Of a DNA stretch of 64,000 nt, positions 33,448 to 44,763 are shown piece after piece. The position numbers were made by a program, and so were the translations under genes. This DNA comes from Botryotinia globosa. Its lineage: Eukaryota > Ascomycota > Leotiomycetes > Helotiales > Sclerotiniaceae. Location of the stretch: contig RCSZ01000003.1 of the NCBI GenBank assembly GCA_014898425.1, positions 372,001 through 436,000 of the forward strand. The letters are read 5' to 3'. Position 1 is the first letter of the stretch, and each line of letters opens with the position of its first letter. A model generated the notes under the pieces. It ran no database searches. It was not told the origin of the DNA and saw only the letters and a program-made list of their open reading frames with translations.

Positions 33448-35079
33448 TTAGAGTGTTGTTACCGCTGCGGGAGTTAGACCTGTCGACGAAGGCTTGGATT
33501 TCGATTTTGGAATAACCTTATCCCGTTTGCGAATCGATCTTCCACTTAAAGTAATTTCAACAATAGCTTCTAATTTAGAAATGCGTAGCTGAAGGCTATG
33601 TCCTTTTGTAATCAGACTCTTCATACGTTTTTGGCATTTCTCACTACAGTCGTCACCCAGCTGATGGCCCTCCGGTTGGACAGGACCTGGGCAATCACAG
33701 CCAAATCCTGGGGTATTCTTCTTATAACACCCAGGTAAATGCTTCAAGTTAGAAACAAATTCGGTGGAAGAGGAAGAGGGTTCGCCGGAATCATTAATTT
33801 CTTCCATCCCGCTAAGACCAGAATCCATCTTGACCATGGGTGGTGTGATAGCTAGAGAACGATCTATTCTCTTTCCAAATATTGCCGTTCTTGTCCTCCA
33901 GTCACGATGTCCCTGGTTTTCTAGACGGGAGAACCTAGCCAAATCATTGTTGTTCTCGTGATTGATCCACGCAAGCGGTCCACCTTCACCTTCTACATAA
34001 GCTTTACCATGTACCCATCTCCAGAGCTTTGCCTCCGTTGAAGCCAGATAAAACTCTTGCTGGTCTTGCGGTTTCTCCCAAGTATCCCACTTTCGGCGTC
34101 TGGATTGAGTGAAAATTTTGAGGGGTTCGAGTCGGTTGGGGAACTGTACATCATTGCTTAAAATGTACATCAATCGAGCGTCGTAAAGTTGAGACGTTCG
34201 CTCAATCACGATACTCCTACGACAAATCTCAGTTTCCTTTGTGATCCATACCCATCTTCCGTGGAGCAAATGGTTCTTCACTAATTCTAGGCTGGTTTCC
34301 CCTACACTTTGGTCTTTTGTAGGCAGGGCTACGAAATTTCTCCAGTCGTTCAGTAAATAATCGTTGTGGTCAATTCGTAGAACACAATGCTCCAACATAT
34401 CCTTTGACAGGTCTTTGGACAACACCAGCCTTTGACCCTTTTTCGAATATTCGATCTCCTCTAGAGTTGTAACACGCTCCGAGAATTGAAACGTTGGTAT
34501 TAATTTTATGCGCCCAGCCGTCCCCTTAACACTTCGCGGATAGAGCCTATCCTCCGCATGAACATATAAAACTTTCATGCCATTCTGTGGTTTTTCTTGC
34601 GAAATAGTCTTCTTGCGTTTTAGAATCTCTCTCCGCTGGTCAAATATAGGTTTGAATCTCTGGACAAGATTCAAATCTCGCGGGATTGGCTCTAGATCCT
34701 TTATAAGATCTTGCTCTATGGTAAGGAGCTCCAAAGCTGGTTTGTTAAATCTGGCATTTTGTCTCTCTCGATCATCGTCAATTTCTTTCATTCTTTTTGG
34801 GTGGTGTTGATCGGAAATTATTTCATTGTAAATTCGCATCGAGCTCTTATGGCTGAAATGAATTCTTCCCTCAAGGACTCGTATTTCCGAAGCAATGACT
34901 TGAAGTTCCGGTATGATGGCTCGAGATCCTTGAACTGGAATTTCACATGGAATTACCGGCAGTCTTTGAAGTTCATGTCCCGGTAATGTGAAATTATTGG
35001 GAATGTAGGAGGAAGGAACTTGTTCCTTTGGGAGAATACCTTCATCTTCTCCCATAGTAGACTCATTACGGTCGGCCAT
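33448..35079 (-). CDS. Uncharacterised 543-aa protein with Cys-rich patch
   Basis: Single uninterrupted minus-strand frame, ATG at 35079 to TAA-type end at 33448. The protein is hydrophilic with no signal or TM helix. It has charged helical N-terminal segments (about 55-170), a central region rich in Trp and basic residues (RRRKWDTWEKP, AKLWRWVHGKAY), and a Cys-rich patch near the C-terminus (PGCYKKNTPGFGCDCPG ... DDCSEKCQKR, about 450-485). That patch could bind a metal, but it matches no class I know. A short coiled coil and a Lys/Ser-rich tail (KRDKVIPKSKSKP) follow. The length of the open frame makes a real gene very likely. Function unknown; nuclear role is only a guess from the basic tail. 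Confidence 0.75.
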   Translation of the reverse strand: MADRNESTMGEDEGILPKEQVPSSYIPNNFTLPGHELQRLPVIPCEIPVQGSRAIIPELQVIASEIRVLEGRIHFSHKSSMRIYNEIISDQHHPKRMKEIDDDRERQNARFNKPALELLTIEQDLIKDLEPIPRDLNLVQRFKPIFDQRREILKRKKTISQEKPQNGMKVLYVHAEDRLYPRSVKGTAGRIKLIPTFQFSERVTTLEEIEYSKKGQRLVLSKDLSKDMLEHCVLRIDHNDYLLNDWRNFVALPTKDQSVGETSLELVKNHLLHGRWVWITKETEICRRSIVIERTSQLYDARLMYILSNDVQFPNRLEPLKIFTQSRRRKWDTWEKPQDQQEFYLASTEAKLWRWVHGKAYVEGEGGPLAWINHENNNDLARFSRLENQGHRDWRTRTAIFGKRIDRSLAITPPMVKMDSGLSGMEEINDSGEPSSSSTEFVSNLKHLPGCYKKNTPGFGCDCPGPVQPEGHQLGDDCSEKCQKRMKSLITKGHSLQLRISKLEAIVEITLSGRSIRKRDKVIPKSKSKPSSTGLTPAAVTTL

Positions 35080-35588
35080 TATTTCTGATTAGCTTAAGAA
35101 ATAACAAACATTTACGTTCAAAAGAAGAAAGATCTAAGGCAGAAGAAATTTGAAAGAAGAGGGAATGAATAGAAGGATAACAGCCGAGTGGGGTGAGCCG
35201 AGATGAGGAAGTCGAGGTGGGTAAGAGAATAATGTGTAGGGACACAGTAAGTAGATATTGATATGTTAAAACGGAGAAATGATGTAAAGTGTAAAGAAGA
35301 AGAAATATGAAGAGGGGTGTGGGGTTTATTGGGACCTCTTAGCTACTAGCGTGTGAGCTACTAGTTGGCAAACTAAAGAAGCCGATCCACTAAGCTTTTG
35401 ATACCCACAAATTCACCCAAGAGCTACGAAAAAGAGACTGGCACTCAGAGTCTACAGTAATAAAACCCTGATCGTCACAACTGAAAAAAAGATTTCAATC
35501 CTTATCATTAAGTACCAACTGTAGGTGAGTTATGGTTCGTTAGCGAGAGTTTCTGATTACCGCCGAAGCAGCCGAAAACCCAGATTCT
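35080..35588. other. Intergenic, 509 nt
   Basis: Promoter of the 543-aa gene plus 3' end of the next minus-strand gene. The leader near 35100-35330 is purine-rich on the plus strand. No feature beyond that. Confidence 0.65.
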
Positions 35589-37308
35589 TCATCCGTCTAT
35601 AAGATTTCCTTCCATATCATGACGATTTCTCGCTCTTTCCATGATAGCATCCTTTGATTTTTGTGTAATAAGTTTCTGCTCTTCCAGTCGATTTATACCC
35701 GTTTGAATATGTTCGATGTGAACGGATAAGGGAATGTCGATTCTGTCGCGCAGCAATTCTGGTGCGGCCACCCTTTCTCGCAAGTCCTCCAGACCAGAAC
35801 TGATCTCTTGAAGCTTAATTAAAGTTCCCGATACATGTGCTAAAGCAATTTTACGTCGATCTCCAATTTCTTTCAACAAATTAAGCTGGCCATTGAGTTT
35901 GTTGATCTTGCCTCGATGACCACCAAGCCATGCCCATAACTCTGACAGAGTCTCATCCTTGCTAGCTTGCACTTGAACACCGTCTCGTACTGTAATTCCA
36001 TGAATAATTTCCAAGCGATCTTCTAAATTGTTTAGAACCATCAATAGAGCTTGCGCTTCCAAGACCAAACGAGCGATTTCTTCTTCCACAGCTCGAGTAT
36101 GCTCCACATACTGATCAAGAACAAGTCTTTCAGAAAATTTGGTAGGCTGGAAAGGTGCAAGTAGCTTGTCATTGACAAATGTTCCGATCAAACCGCGGGA
36201 AGTTTCGCGTTCTTGAATACCATCGAGAACTCGTGAGGTCCAGCGTGTGATAGAAATGACACTATCCACCGCTCTCCCCACATGACTATTGAACTTTGTA
36301 AGGTCCCATGATGCAATTTTGGCAGTATCGATGAATCCATCAAATTCCATGACAAGTTCGTTCCTGTAAGTCAAATTATTAGCATCTGGCTCTTTTGGCG
36401 GAACTAGTCTCGTGGTCTTCGGCTACCAGACCTTCGATAAAGAGGCTCGCCTATTTGGAAGTATCGATGATTGCTTACCTCGACTTCAATTGGCTGTATC
36501 GTACAAGCTGGCGAAGATCTCTAAGAAAGCTCTCTCCGCGTTTCATATCTAGTGGCAGGGAGACTCCCCCAGCACTTTCCCTAAGTATATCTTCGAACTG
36601 AGATTGAACCATCATAACTTGTTCAAACTCAACTGGTACTCTTGCCTTGATAGAATCAGTATTATGAGTAGAACAGAACGGCAAGTTCAACAAAGATGAC
36701 CCTGGGATCAGACAAATGGGAGACAATGATGCGTAGATGGATGTGGTAACCAGGTGTCGTGCTACAAGACCGATGCCGAAGAAAATACATATAGCAAGTA
36801 AGTAAGATAGAGGCGTCCTCAAAAGTCTAAGCGCTCCCCCTAGGATCTCTAATATCCATGCAAAGATCATTGTTGTATGATCCATGAAGGTAGCAATGAT
36901 ATCTTTGGCGTCGGGATTTGGATGATGTGGTGAATGAGAATTTGCAGTTGGAGGAGCCAAAGAGGATCTGTTATGGGTAGGTTGGGTTCTTAGCCGTATG
37001 TTTGAGCTTTCAAGGTTCTGATCATGTCGCGAGTTTCGTCTTTGAGATTCTTGGAATCGCCGGGGGCTTCTACTAGTGCTCTGGGCCTGAGACCATGAAG
37101 CTTCTAGAGTTTCTGCGTCCAGAGAAGGCATCACAAATTCCGGCTCTGGAGATCTATTACTACCTCTTGTAGGCCTTCGTGGAACAGAAGATCTTGTTCG
37201 ACGATCATAATCTGCTTCGCTGGGTGGCAAATATTCTTCATAGTCCTCCTGGTTCCCTTCCACGACCCACGATTCACCAAGCTGTAGGTTTGGTTTACCG
37301 CCACGCAT
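35589..37308 (-). CDS. Uncharacterised membrane-anchored coiled-coil protein, 534 aa
   Basis: Model complement(join(35589..36363,36479..37308)). The 115-nt intron (GTAAGC, ATGCTAATAAT branch region, TACAG) restores an Arg codon between SQLKS and NELVMEF. The N-terminal 140 residues are Ser/Arg-rich and disordered. Two closely spaced hydrophobic stretches (about 146-160 and 166-186, SYLLAICIFFGIGLVARHLV) form one hairpin or one to two TM helices. The remaining 330 residues are mainly amphipathic helix (for example RLVLEAQALLMVLNNLEDRLEII), consistent with coiled coil. The layout resembles nuclear-envelope or organelle-membrane tethering proteins, but no diagnostic motif is seen. The start is the first ATG (37308); the frame extends upstream without ATG. 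Confidence 0.75.
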
Positions 37309-37851
37309 CGTGGGAAGCTGCCTCTGATGATTAAATTTGCTTTGAATCGTTATAGTGGTAAGTGATGATAATGCAAATGATGTAAACGCTACGAGGTTAT
37401 CCTCTCTACTATGGTAGACGCAAGGATATATGTAGCACAACAGCAAGATAGGAACGAGAATGTGATGAGCAATGATCAGCTATAGAAAGAGTTGAATGTG
37501 GTGAACATATGTAAATATTGATAGTAGCGAGAGCAAATTTATTCTAATGTATGTTATGAAGGATAAGTAGATGAATGACGTTGTCTCATGATTTGTTGTT
37601 GCTGTCTTTTCCACCTATCGCAACCCCGCAAAATATAACATCCTGGAACTTGTCTCTCCTTGCTGCCTTTGGTGTATTTTTCAGGCTTCATGTAATGTCA
37701 CGTACAGACGTGATACCGCGTTAACTCGTGACTTACCCCACCATTTTGGAAAAATCACCTAACTAGTAATTACCTAGGCAAGCTTCAGAGCTCCATTTCG
37801 AAAGATTCCCAAGACTACTTTGATATCAGTGTATGATTCACAAATTTCGTG
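37309..37851. other. Divergent promoter, 543 nt
   Basis: Separates the membrane coiled-coil gene (-) and mitochondrial ThrRS (+). No repeats or ORFs of note. Confidence 0.65.
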
Positions 37852-39480
37852 ATGGTTTCCTCTAGAGCCTTGCGACTGTTCCAGAATGGACTAAATGTCA
37901 AATCATCTCCAACATGTCTTCGATATGTAGGCCCAAGGAAGTCGACCCATGCGACGTTTATTCTAACCCGTTCATGTGCGTCGTGCGAGAGTCCATCAAT
38001 AGTCTCGAATGTCTCAAATGTCGCGAAAGCTACCACAGCAAGCCTTTCAACTCCGGCAGCTGATCATCGACAGCTTGGAGTCGAACAAGAACTATTTACT
38101 ACTTCCCCTTATAGTCCCGGCTCGCCTCTTTTTCTTCCCAAAGGTGCACGCATGTTTAAAGCATTGACCGAGTTTCTCAGTGCCCAATACTCACATTTTG
38201 GTTTCGAGGAAGTCATAACACCTACAATATACAAGAAATCCCTATGGGAAAAGTCGGGACATTGGGAGAATTATGCCGAAGACATGTATTCAGTGGTTGG
38301 TCGTGGTGCATCCGGAGAAACAATTGGGGGTCAAAAAGGAGAGAATGAAGAATATGGTTTGAAGCCAATGAATTGCCCGGGTCATTGTTTGATATTCGCA
38401 TCAAAGCAGCGAAGCTACCGTGAGATGCCTATAAGATATACTGATTTCAGTCCATTGCACAGGAACGAAATATCCGGCGCGCTGAGCGGTTTGACCAGGG
38501 TACGAAGATTCCACCAAGATGATGGGCACATCTTTTGTCGACCGTCACAAATTGGGAAAGAGATCTCTGGTACATTGGAGTTCGTTAAAATGGTGTATAC
38601 GACGTTAGGGCTTGGCCCATATAGATTAGCATTGTCTACTCGGCCGAGCGATCATTACATTGGAACAAAGGAAGAATGGGACAATGCTGAGACAGCTTTA
38701 ATGCAATCATTGGATGAAAGTGGACAACCATGGACCATGAATGAAGGGGATGGCGCTTTTTATGGACCAAAAATCGATGTAATTTTGAAAGATTCAGATG
38801 GAAAAGAACATCAAACTGCAACAATTCAACTCGACTTCCAGTTGCCAAAACGTTTCGAATTAGAGTATCAAGCTCCTGCGCCAGAAATTGAGGCAAAGGG
38901 AGAAACGACAGATGACCCCATACTGTTGGCTAAACAAGGACCGGTGGCGCCAGTTCTAATTCATAGAGCTATTCTCGGGTCCGTCGAAAGAATGATGGCT
39001 CTCTTGATAGAACATTATAATGGTCACTGGCCATTTTGGTTAAACCCCTCCAAAGTCATCATCCTCACAGTGAATGATTCGGAAGAAGTAGTGAGTTACG
39101 CGAATAAAGTCAAAATGCAACTGGGACAGGGAGCGTATCATGATTCATGGCCAAAATCACGGCATTCCATCGAGGTTCCTATCGAGCTAGATGATAGTCC
39201 CCGATCAGTCAAGAAGAAGATTTCTGAAGCAAAGCGAAAACGTTACGGTGCGATAATTGTTATAGGCAACAAGAATATCGAGAACAATACTGTCACAGTC
39301 GACCTATCGGGTATTCCAAGAGGTGAGCACCTTGGTCCATCTAGGGATATTCGAAAGATCTTAAGTGAAGATATTATATCGGATGATGGCAAATCATGGG
39401 AAGAGCAGTTGAAGACATTGAATATGGCTCCTACAAGATTAAGGAGCGTGTTTTCATCACTCCTTCATCGCTATATATAG
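37852..39480 (+). CDS. MST1: Mitochondrial threonyl-tRNA synthetase
   Basis: 542 aa, intronless; ATG at 37852 (the frame extends one codon further as GTG). It charges mitochondrial tRNA-Thr. The N-terminal 65 residues are Arg/Ser/Thr-rich with few acids, typical of a mitochondrial targeting sequence. The class II core follows: motif 1 region (GARMFKALTEFL), the catalytic zinc-binding segment MNCPGHCLIF, motif 2 (PLHRNEISGALSGLTRVRRFHQDD), and motif 3 (HRAILGSVERMMALLIEHY). The anticodon-binding domain (VIILTVNDSEEVVSYA to the end) is at the C-terminus. The N-terminal TGS and editing domains of the cytosolic enzyme are absent, as in yeast Mst1. Confidence 0.95.
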   Translation: MVSSRALRLFQNGLNVKSSPTCLRYVGPRKSTHATFILTRSCASCESPSIVSNVSNVAKATTASLSTPAADHRQLGVEQELFTTSPYSPGSPLFLPKGARMFKALTEFLSAQYSHFGFEEVITPTIYKKSLWEKSGHWENYAEDMYSVVGRGASGETIGGQKGENEEYGLKPMNCPGHCLIFASKQRSYREMPIRYTDFSPLHRNEISGALSGLTRVRRFHQDDGHIFCRPSQIGKEISGTLEFVKMVYTTLGLGPYRLALSTRPSDHYIGTKEEWDNAETALMQSLDESGQPWTMNEGDGAFYGPKIDVILKDSDGKEHQTATIQLDFQLPKRFELEYQAPAPEIEAKGETTDDPILLAKQGPVAPVLIHRAILGSVERMMALLIEHYNGHWPFWLNPSKVIILTVNDSEEVVSYANKVKMQLGQGAYHDSWPKSRHSIEVPIELDDSPRSVKKKISEAKRKRYGAIIVIGNKNIENNTVTVDLSGIPRGEHLGPSRDIRKILSEDIISDDGKSWEEQLKTLNMAPTRLRSVFSSLLHRYI

Positions 39481-39825
39481 AATTATAAAATATTAAGAAA
39501 TGATCTATAGTCAGTTGCCACGAAGATCAGTTAAATTATGTGCCATACATCGGTCTACCCGCTTTTATTCCACTTGATTTAATACTGCAAGAGACGCAAT
39601 ATCTGATGAGATATTCATAAGGTTACTGCAAATGTTTCCTGGTGAAGAGCATTATATGAGAGGTCCGAGCTTTCTCCAAACTCTTGTCCTTTAGGAAACC
39701 ACACCTTCAAAAACTTATTACAGAACATACTCAACTACTAAAGAATGCTCATACAATAACAATGCTTCACAATCTTTGATCAATAACTTACCAACAGCAG
39801 CACTAACTCAAGTTAAACTCACAAG
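39481..39825. other. Intergenic, 345 nt
   Basis: Tandem plus-strand genes. An overlapping frame beginning at 39776 is a shadow of SFR1. No other feature. Confidence 0.65.
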
Positions 39826-40674
39826 ATGTCTACCCCAGCAGCGAAACGTCGTCGAATTGAAGCTGCAAGTACCCTCCAAAAACCCTTTCGATCACCTTTC
39901 AAGACCCCATTCAAATCACCTCTTATCAAAGGCTCTCCAAACACTCGAGCTTCCACTGCCGCCGCCGCAGCTTCCACTCCTTCACTTTCCAGGACTCCGA
40001 CTTCTTACCCTGTCGTTAGCATCCCATCTCCAAAGACTGTGATTCGCACCAAGAAATCCTTCACGTCGCCCATTTCAGCAGCAGTTATTAATGCCGATCC
40101 GGATATCGTGCCACTGCTGAAGGAGCAGAGGGAACTAGAGAAGCTATTGAAAGAAGTGAAAGAGGAGCTGGACACGGCAGAACAGGCGAAGAAGATTGAG
40201 AGGGATAGCAAAGCTAAAAATGAAAATGGAAGTGGGGAGATTGATGGGGAGTTGGTAGATCTATGTGAGAAATGGAGAAGCGCGAGTAGATTGGCAGCAG
40301 AAGAGTTATTTGGAAAAGTTAGAGATAGGGTTAATAGGTATGTCACTCTATGCTTGAGCTATAGATGCTAGGCTGATATTGTTGGATGGCGTAGGATGGG
40401 TGGACCAAGAGCTTGGAAGGAAATGCAAAAGAGACAACATGAGTACCAAAACAATTGGGATCAAGATGAAGCCAATAACAACAACAATAACAACTCTGAG
40501 GGCGAGGACGAGGAGGGTAAGGACAAAGACAAACGAGACGTTTATGTAGAATATAGCATTGATCCCGAAACGGAGAATGAGAAGTCACAGAGAGCCCCAG
40601 GTCTAGGAGACACTGGAGAGAATCCCGGAGAGGAAGATGTAGGTTCATTAGTGTTTGATCTGGCATATCACTAA
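39826..40674 (+). CDS. SFR1: SFR1/MEI5-like recombination mediator
   Basis: Model join(39826..40337,40395..40674), 263 aa; the 57-nt intron has GTATGT and GTAG and restores an Arg codon. Sfr1 forms a complex with Swi5 that stimulates Rad51/Dmc1 strand exchange. The N-terminus shows AAKRRRIEAA then the repeated LQKPFRSPF/KTPFKSPL motif typical of the family. A central helical coiled coil (LLKEQRELEKLLKEVKEELDTAEQAK) and the conserved block LVDLCEKWRSASRLAAEELFGKVRDRVNRMGGPRAWKEMQ follow, with the intron inside the latter. The C-terminus is acidic and Asn-rich and is probably the least conserved part. Identification rests on these motifs, not a search. Confidence 0.85.
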
Positions 40675-41537
40675 TTAGTACAGGAATTTACAATGGCAAT
40701 GATGCTGAGAACGTTAAACGTGGATTTAGCTATAATTGGGTATGATAGAGAACAACAAAGGTGGATCGATTGAGTGACTGGTCACTGTTGTTGCGTACTC
40801 TCGTAGGCAGATAATTGTCACACAAGAAGAACAACTCTCGCGGCCATCGCTTGCTGTAAGATCAATACTCTTCCACTCTCATGTATATCATTGCTTCAAT
40901 GTTGCGGTAGACAAATTAGCGAAGAGGGCAAAAGGTCTCCATAACAAAATTGGCGATTCATTCTTAGGTAATTGGTGCTGAGAATACGAAGTCGATTCCC
41001 CACTTGCTGTTTGAGATCAAGGGAAGAGAAATAAGGCCAATATAATGGGATACATAGAAGTTCCTTTGCAGGGTCATCGCATACGTGCTCTATAATAGAA
41101 CATATTTCACTTTTCTTCTTGAACTTGCTGGCAGCGTGCAGAAAGAGTCTTTCTCAGTGAAGCTGCGACATGGATATCACAAAGAAAATTTACTAGCATC
41201 CATACAGTGATTTGTATGAAAGGGCAGTTCATATTCGTCGATGGCGGAGTGCTTTATGGTTGGACTAATACGGATGAACAGTGATAACTTGGTGCAATTT
41301 AATAAAATATGGAAATTGCATTAAAATACGAGGAAGGAGTGATCCTCATACTGCTTTAAGTGGATATCTCTCTACATCTCCTAAGACTCGTCTAGTTAAA
41401 AACGTCTATGACACGCACGATCCGTATTTGCCTAGCCGATACTTGCAACCCCACTGACTCCATGCAATACCATCAGACCGGAGTATAAGAATGACAAGAC
41501 AAGCCCAGTATTCTGGACAGTTTTTCTCGCAAATTAC
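40675..41537. other. Convergent intergenic region, 863 nt
   Basis: Between SFR1 (+) and the coiled-coil repeat gene (-). Longer than the typical convergent spacing here, but I see no coding frame, tRNA-like element or repeat in it. Confidence 0.65.
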
Positions 41538-43011
41538 CTATCTCGTCTTCGTTCTCGCAAGGATACTCTGTGTGGTCGTCTTTGAAAACATAACCTTCTC
41601 GCTGCCTCCTACACTTCCATTATCCTTCTGCGCGGTCGTTGTCGAGATCATAAGTTCCTCGCTACCATCTCCATTTCCATACCCCTTTACAGTGCCTTTT
41701 TCTTTAGTCTGCGCCTCGAATCTTTTCTCGGCCTCAGCTATTCTTGCCTCTACCTCCATCTCTCTCCTCAACTTCGCCTCTAGTTCTTTTTTCTCCACAT
41801 CAATCACTCTTCTAAATCAATATCATGTTAGCAACTGACTTATGATCAACATAACATAAAGAAAAGCCTTCCAAAACTCACCTCACATCTCTTTCCATCT
41901 CCCTCTTCAATCTCCCCTGAACCTCCTGTCTAACCTCCTCCCTAATATCCGCTACCGCTTCAGCCACCAACTCAACCTTTCTTCCACTCCTCGTCATCTC
42001 TTCTCTAATTTCTGTCTTGTATTCCCTGCTCACTTCTTGTCTCAAATCTCTCTCGGTCTCTTTCCTCAATTTTCCCCGAATCTCCCGTCGAACCTCTTCC
42101 CTAATATCTGCCATCGCTTCAACAACCAATCCAACCTCCCTCCCACTCCTCTTCATCTCCTGTCTAATCTCCGCTTTCAACTCCCTGCTTACTTCTTGTC
42201 TCAACTCTCTTTCAATCTCTCTCCTCAATCTCTCCCGGACATCCCGCCTAACCTCCTCCCTAACATCCGCGACCAATTCCACCTCCCTCCCACTCCTCCT
42301 CATCTCCTCTCTTATCTCCCCCTTCAACTCCCTCTCAACTTCTCTCCTCATACCCCCCTCAATCTCTCTCCTCAATCTCCCTCGAGCCTCCCGTCTAACT
42401 TCCTCCCTAACATCGACCACCAACTCCACCTCTCTCCCACTGCGCTTCATCTCCTCTCTAATCTCCGCCTTCAACTCCCTACTAACTTCCAGTCTCAAAT
42501 CTTTCTCCATCTCTCTCCTCAATGTCCCCCGAGCCTCTCGTCTGACCTCCTCCCTAATCTCCACCATCAACTCACCTTCCCTCCCACTCCTCTTCATTTC
42601 CTCTCTAATCTCCCCCTTCAACCCCCTCTCAACATCTCCCCTCACATCTCCTTCCAACTGCGATCTCAATTCCCCTCTCAACTGCGTCCGCACCTGTTGT
42701 GTGATCTCTTCCGAGAACACTCTAACATCATCTCCAACACCAGCATGATCTCCAGCTCCATCTCCACCCCCAATCATAAAACTAACTCCCTCACCCTCAC
42801 AAATTCCCCGCAATCTATGCGGTCCCAGACGTAGTAATTGCGAAACAATTCGTTTTCGTTCGTTGGCCTCTGCATGTTTGATAGAAGTTCCGCGAACGAA
42901 TTTGTCGCAGATGAATAACATCGCCGGTATGAATAGTGCCGTCGATGTGATGATAGCTAATGTGAGCCCGATGGCGATGGATTCGCTGATTGATGGCGTT
43001 GCTTTTTCCAT
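41538..43011 (-). CDS. Membrane-anchored protein with tandem coiled-coil repeats
   Basis: Model complement(join(41538..41811,41882..43011)), 467 aa; the 70-nt intron has GTGAGT, a GCTAAC branch site and TTTAG. One N-terminal TM helix (AIGLTLAIITSTALFIPAMLFI, about 13-34) is followed by a short linker and then about 320 residues of Arg/Glu-rich heptad-like helix. The helix is built from five tandem units, each with EIREEMKRSGRE and REEVRREARG. Units are 49 residues early in the array and 53 in the last two, because AMAD/AVAD is inserted. A shorter helical tail and a Ser/Thr/Lys-rich end complete it. The repeats are so regular that the opposite strand also shows long open frames. Function unknown; the sequence is low complexity and similarity to other coiled coils would be uninformative. 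Confidence 0.7.
41900..42700 (-). repeat. Coding minisatellite: five units of about 147-159 nt
   Basis: Tandem coding repeats inside the coiled-coil gene. Unit length is 49 codons for the earlier units and 53 codons for the two nearest the 3' end. Identity is high around the REEMKRSGRE and REEVRRE blocks, pointing to recent unit duplication. Confidence 0.75.
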
Positions 43012-43438
43012 CTTATTAGGGATTGATTAAGCGTTTGTTGGATTTTGATGGTTTGGTCTGTTGTGCGTTTCGGGAGTTGGAGGAGTAAGATGAGAAAATT
43101 GGGTTTGGATGTCAAGTTTATATTTGTCTCGTGAGGATGCAAAGTTCTCGAGGAGACGTGTCTTTCTGATTATACCTAGAGTTGCGCCGCTTAGTACTGT
43201 ATACCTATCATGGGTCATGTACGGTGAATTTGGGAATTCATTGCATCCAAGTGAATTATAGTACCGTACGGTCCAATCTGCAAAAGACCAAACGAGAATA
43301 GCACAATTAGGACACACTTTATGAAAGAAGATGGCGATGAAATATATCAAAAGACAGCTAGATTGAAGCGTAGAAAGTTTTGATAGATCAGGTACTCAAA
43401 ATTATAGAAAATTTGCTTGATATTGTTCAGATACTCTA
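43012..43438. other. Intergenic, 427 nt
   Basis: Promoter of the coiled-coil gene and 3' region of RAD1, both minus strand. No further feature. Confidence 0.65.
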
Positions 43439-44525
43439 CTATTCATCATCACCTCCTTCTCCAAAGACATCATCCTCATCCTCTTGACTATTCTCATCAT
43501 CCTCATCTTCTTCCCCTCGAATGAATGGCACAAATCTGAAATCAACAAAACTGACACCGCCACCATCTACCTCTACCATAAATTGTAAGCTCAAAACACC
43601 TTGCTCATCCCCTCTTACACTAACTTTACTCGCTAGTCTCATAGCATCCCCAGCAGCTTTCACCATATCGAAGCGATAACTTTGAGACCACCTTTCTTTA
43701 ACAGTGAAAGTTTCCAATAATTCTCTACCCTTAGAAAAGTTGACGCTAGCGCTTCCCAAATGGCCAGAAGCAGATAGGCTAAAATAGGGGTTTGAAGGAA
43801 GGGCAAGAATGTCAAGTCGAGTTGGAGTCATATTATTTAGCTCCTGAATAGCATCAAAAAGCCAACGAGCTTGAGTAATAACCTTAACCTGCATCGCATT
43901 TCGCTGGAATGGTATTTCTTCCGAATCTTCTGGTTCATATGTGTTCAGGTTACAAGTTGTAGTGACACCTGCTTCTTCGAGAATAATACTGAAAGGAGAT
44001 CCTGTTCCGGCATAAGAAAAGCGACATACGCCCGCCATCCCTAAAGCTTGATTGCTGAATGCATTTTGTCGATTGGGACGAATGTTACTGTTGTATTCAT
44101 TTTCAGGTCTGGAAAATCGTGAAGTAGCATCTGCTGCGCCAAAAATTTGCAAAGTTTCGAGTAAGGCGGAAAGAGATATTTGAAAAGCAGGTAGATCATT
44201 CGAGGATGCATCTTCTTCTTCATCCTCTTCAGGATTCGATTCGGGAAGAGTGCAGTTGAAAGTGGTAAATAAGGCTTTGTCAAGAAATACAATTCCTATA
44301 TTTAAAAAAGTTACAAGGCGAACTACGTCTATTGAACCATGGGAACTAACCTTGCATTACTCTAGATTCTTCGACCGCAAATCGAATACCTTGAGTACTA
44401 ACTTGGACTTGAACTTTGCTTGCGAATCGTATAGTATTGAGTAATTGAAAGAGCTGCCGGGCAGAACTGGACACGGCTTTGAAGATTGGCACTGCTGGCT
44501 CTTCGTGAACAGGAGGTGTCGACAT
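43439..44525 (-). CDS. rad1: RAD1, 9-1-1 checkpoint clamp subunit
   Basis: Model complement(join(43439..44295,44351..44525)), 343 aa; the 55-nt intron (GTTAGT to ATAG) restores a Gly codon in RVMQGIVFLDKALF. Rad1 is the PCNA-like subunit of the Rad9-Rad1-Hus1 clamp loaded at damaged DNA to activate the ATR-type kinase. The N-terminal PCNA fold shows LFQLLNTIRFASKVQVQVSTQGIRFAVEESR, followed by FISL-type helix ISLSALLETLQIFG and acidic loops. The second fold contains WLFDAIQELNNM, PYFSLSASGHLGS and the C-terminal VDFRFVPF. An acidic tail (EEDEDDENSQEDEDD) ends it. Length and motif order fit fungal Rad1/Rec1; S. cerevisiae calls this RAD17. Confidence 0.92.
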
Positions 44526-44763
44526 TGTGAAGATAGAGAGAGAAATAGATGGGTGAAATATCAAAGAGGAACTGTTGTAGAGATTGAATGTTGTATCGGC
44601 GAAATCAGATATGACAATTATATTAACTCCTTTTGTTTTTATCTTATCCAGCTATTGTACAAAAATGCGGCAACGTAGTATGTTCGTCTCGATGATGGAG
44701 GGGTATTTTAAACATAAACTCCAACCGCACAGATCATATAAACTGAACCAAACCTACTTAATA

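Noticed and set aside
42017..42834. Two long overlapping plus-strand frames of 240-265 codons
   Set aside because: They are antisense shadows of the regular Arg/Glu coiled-coil repeats on the minus strand and read as Leu/Ser/Pro-rich low complexity.
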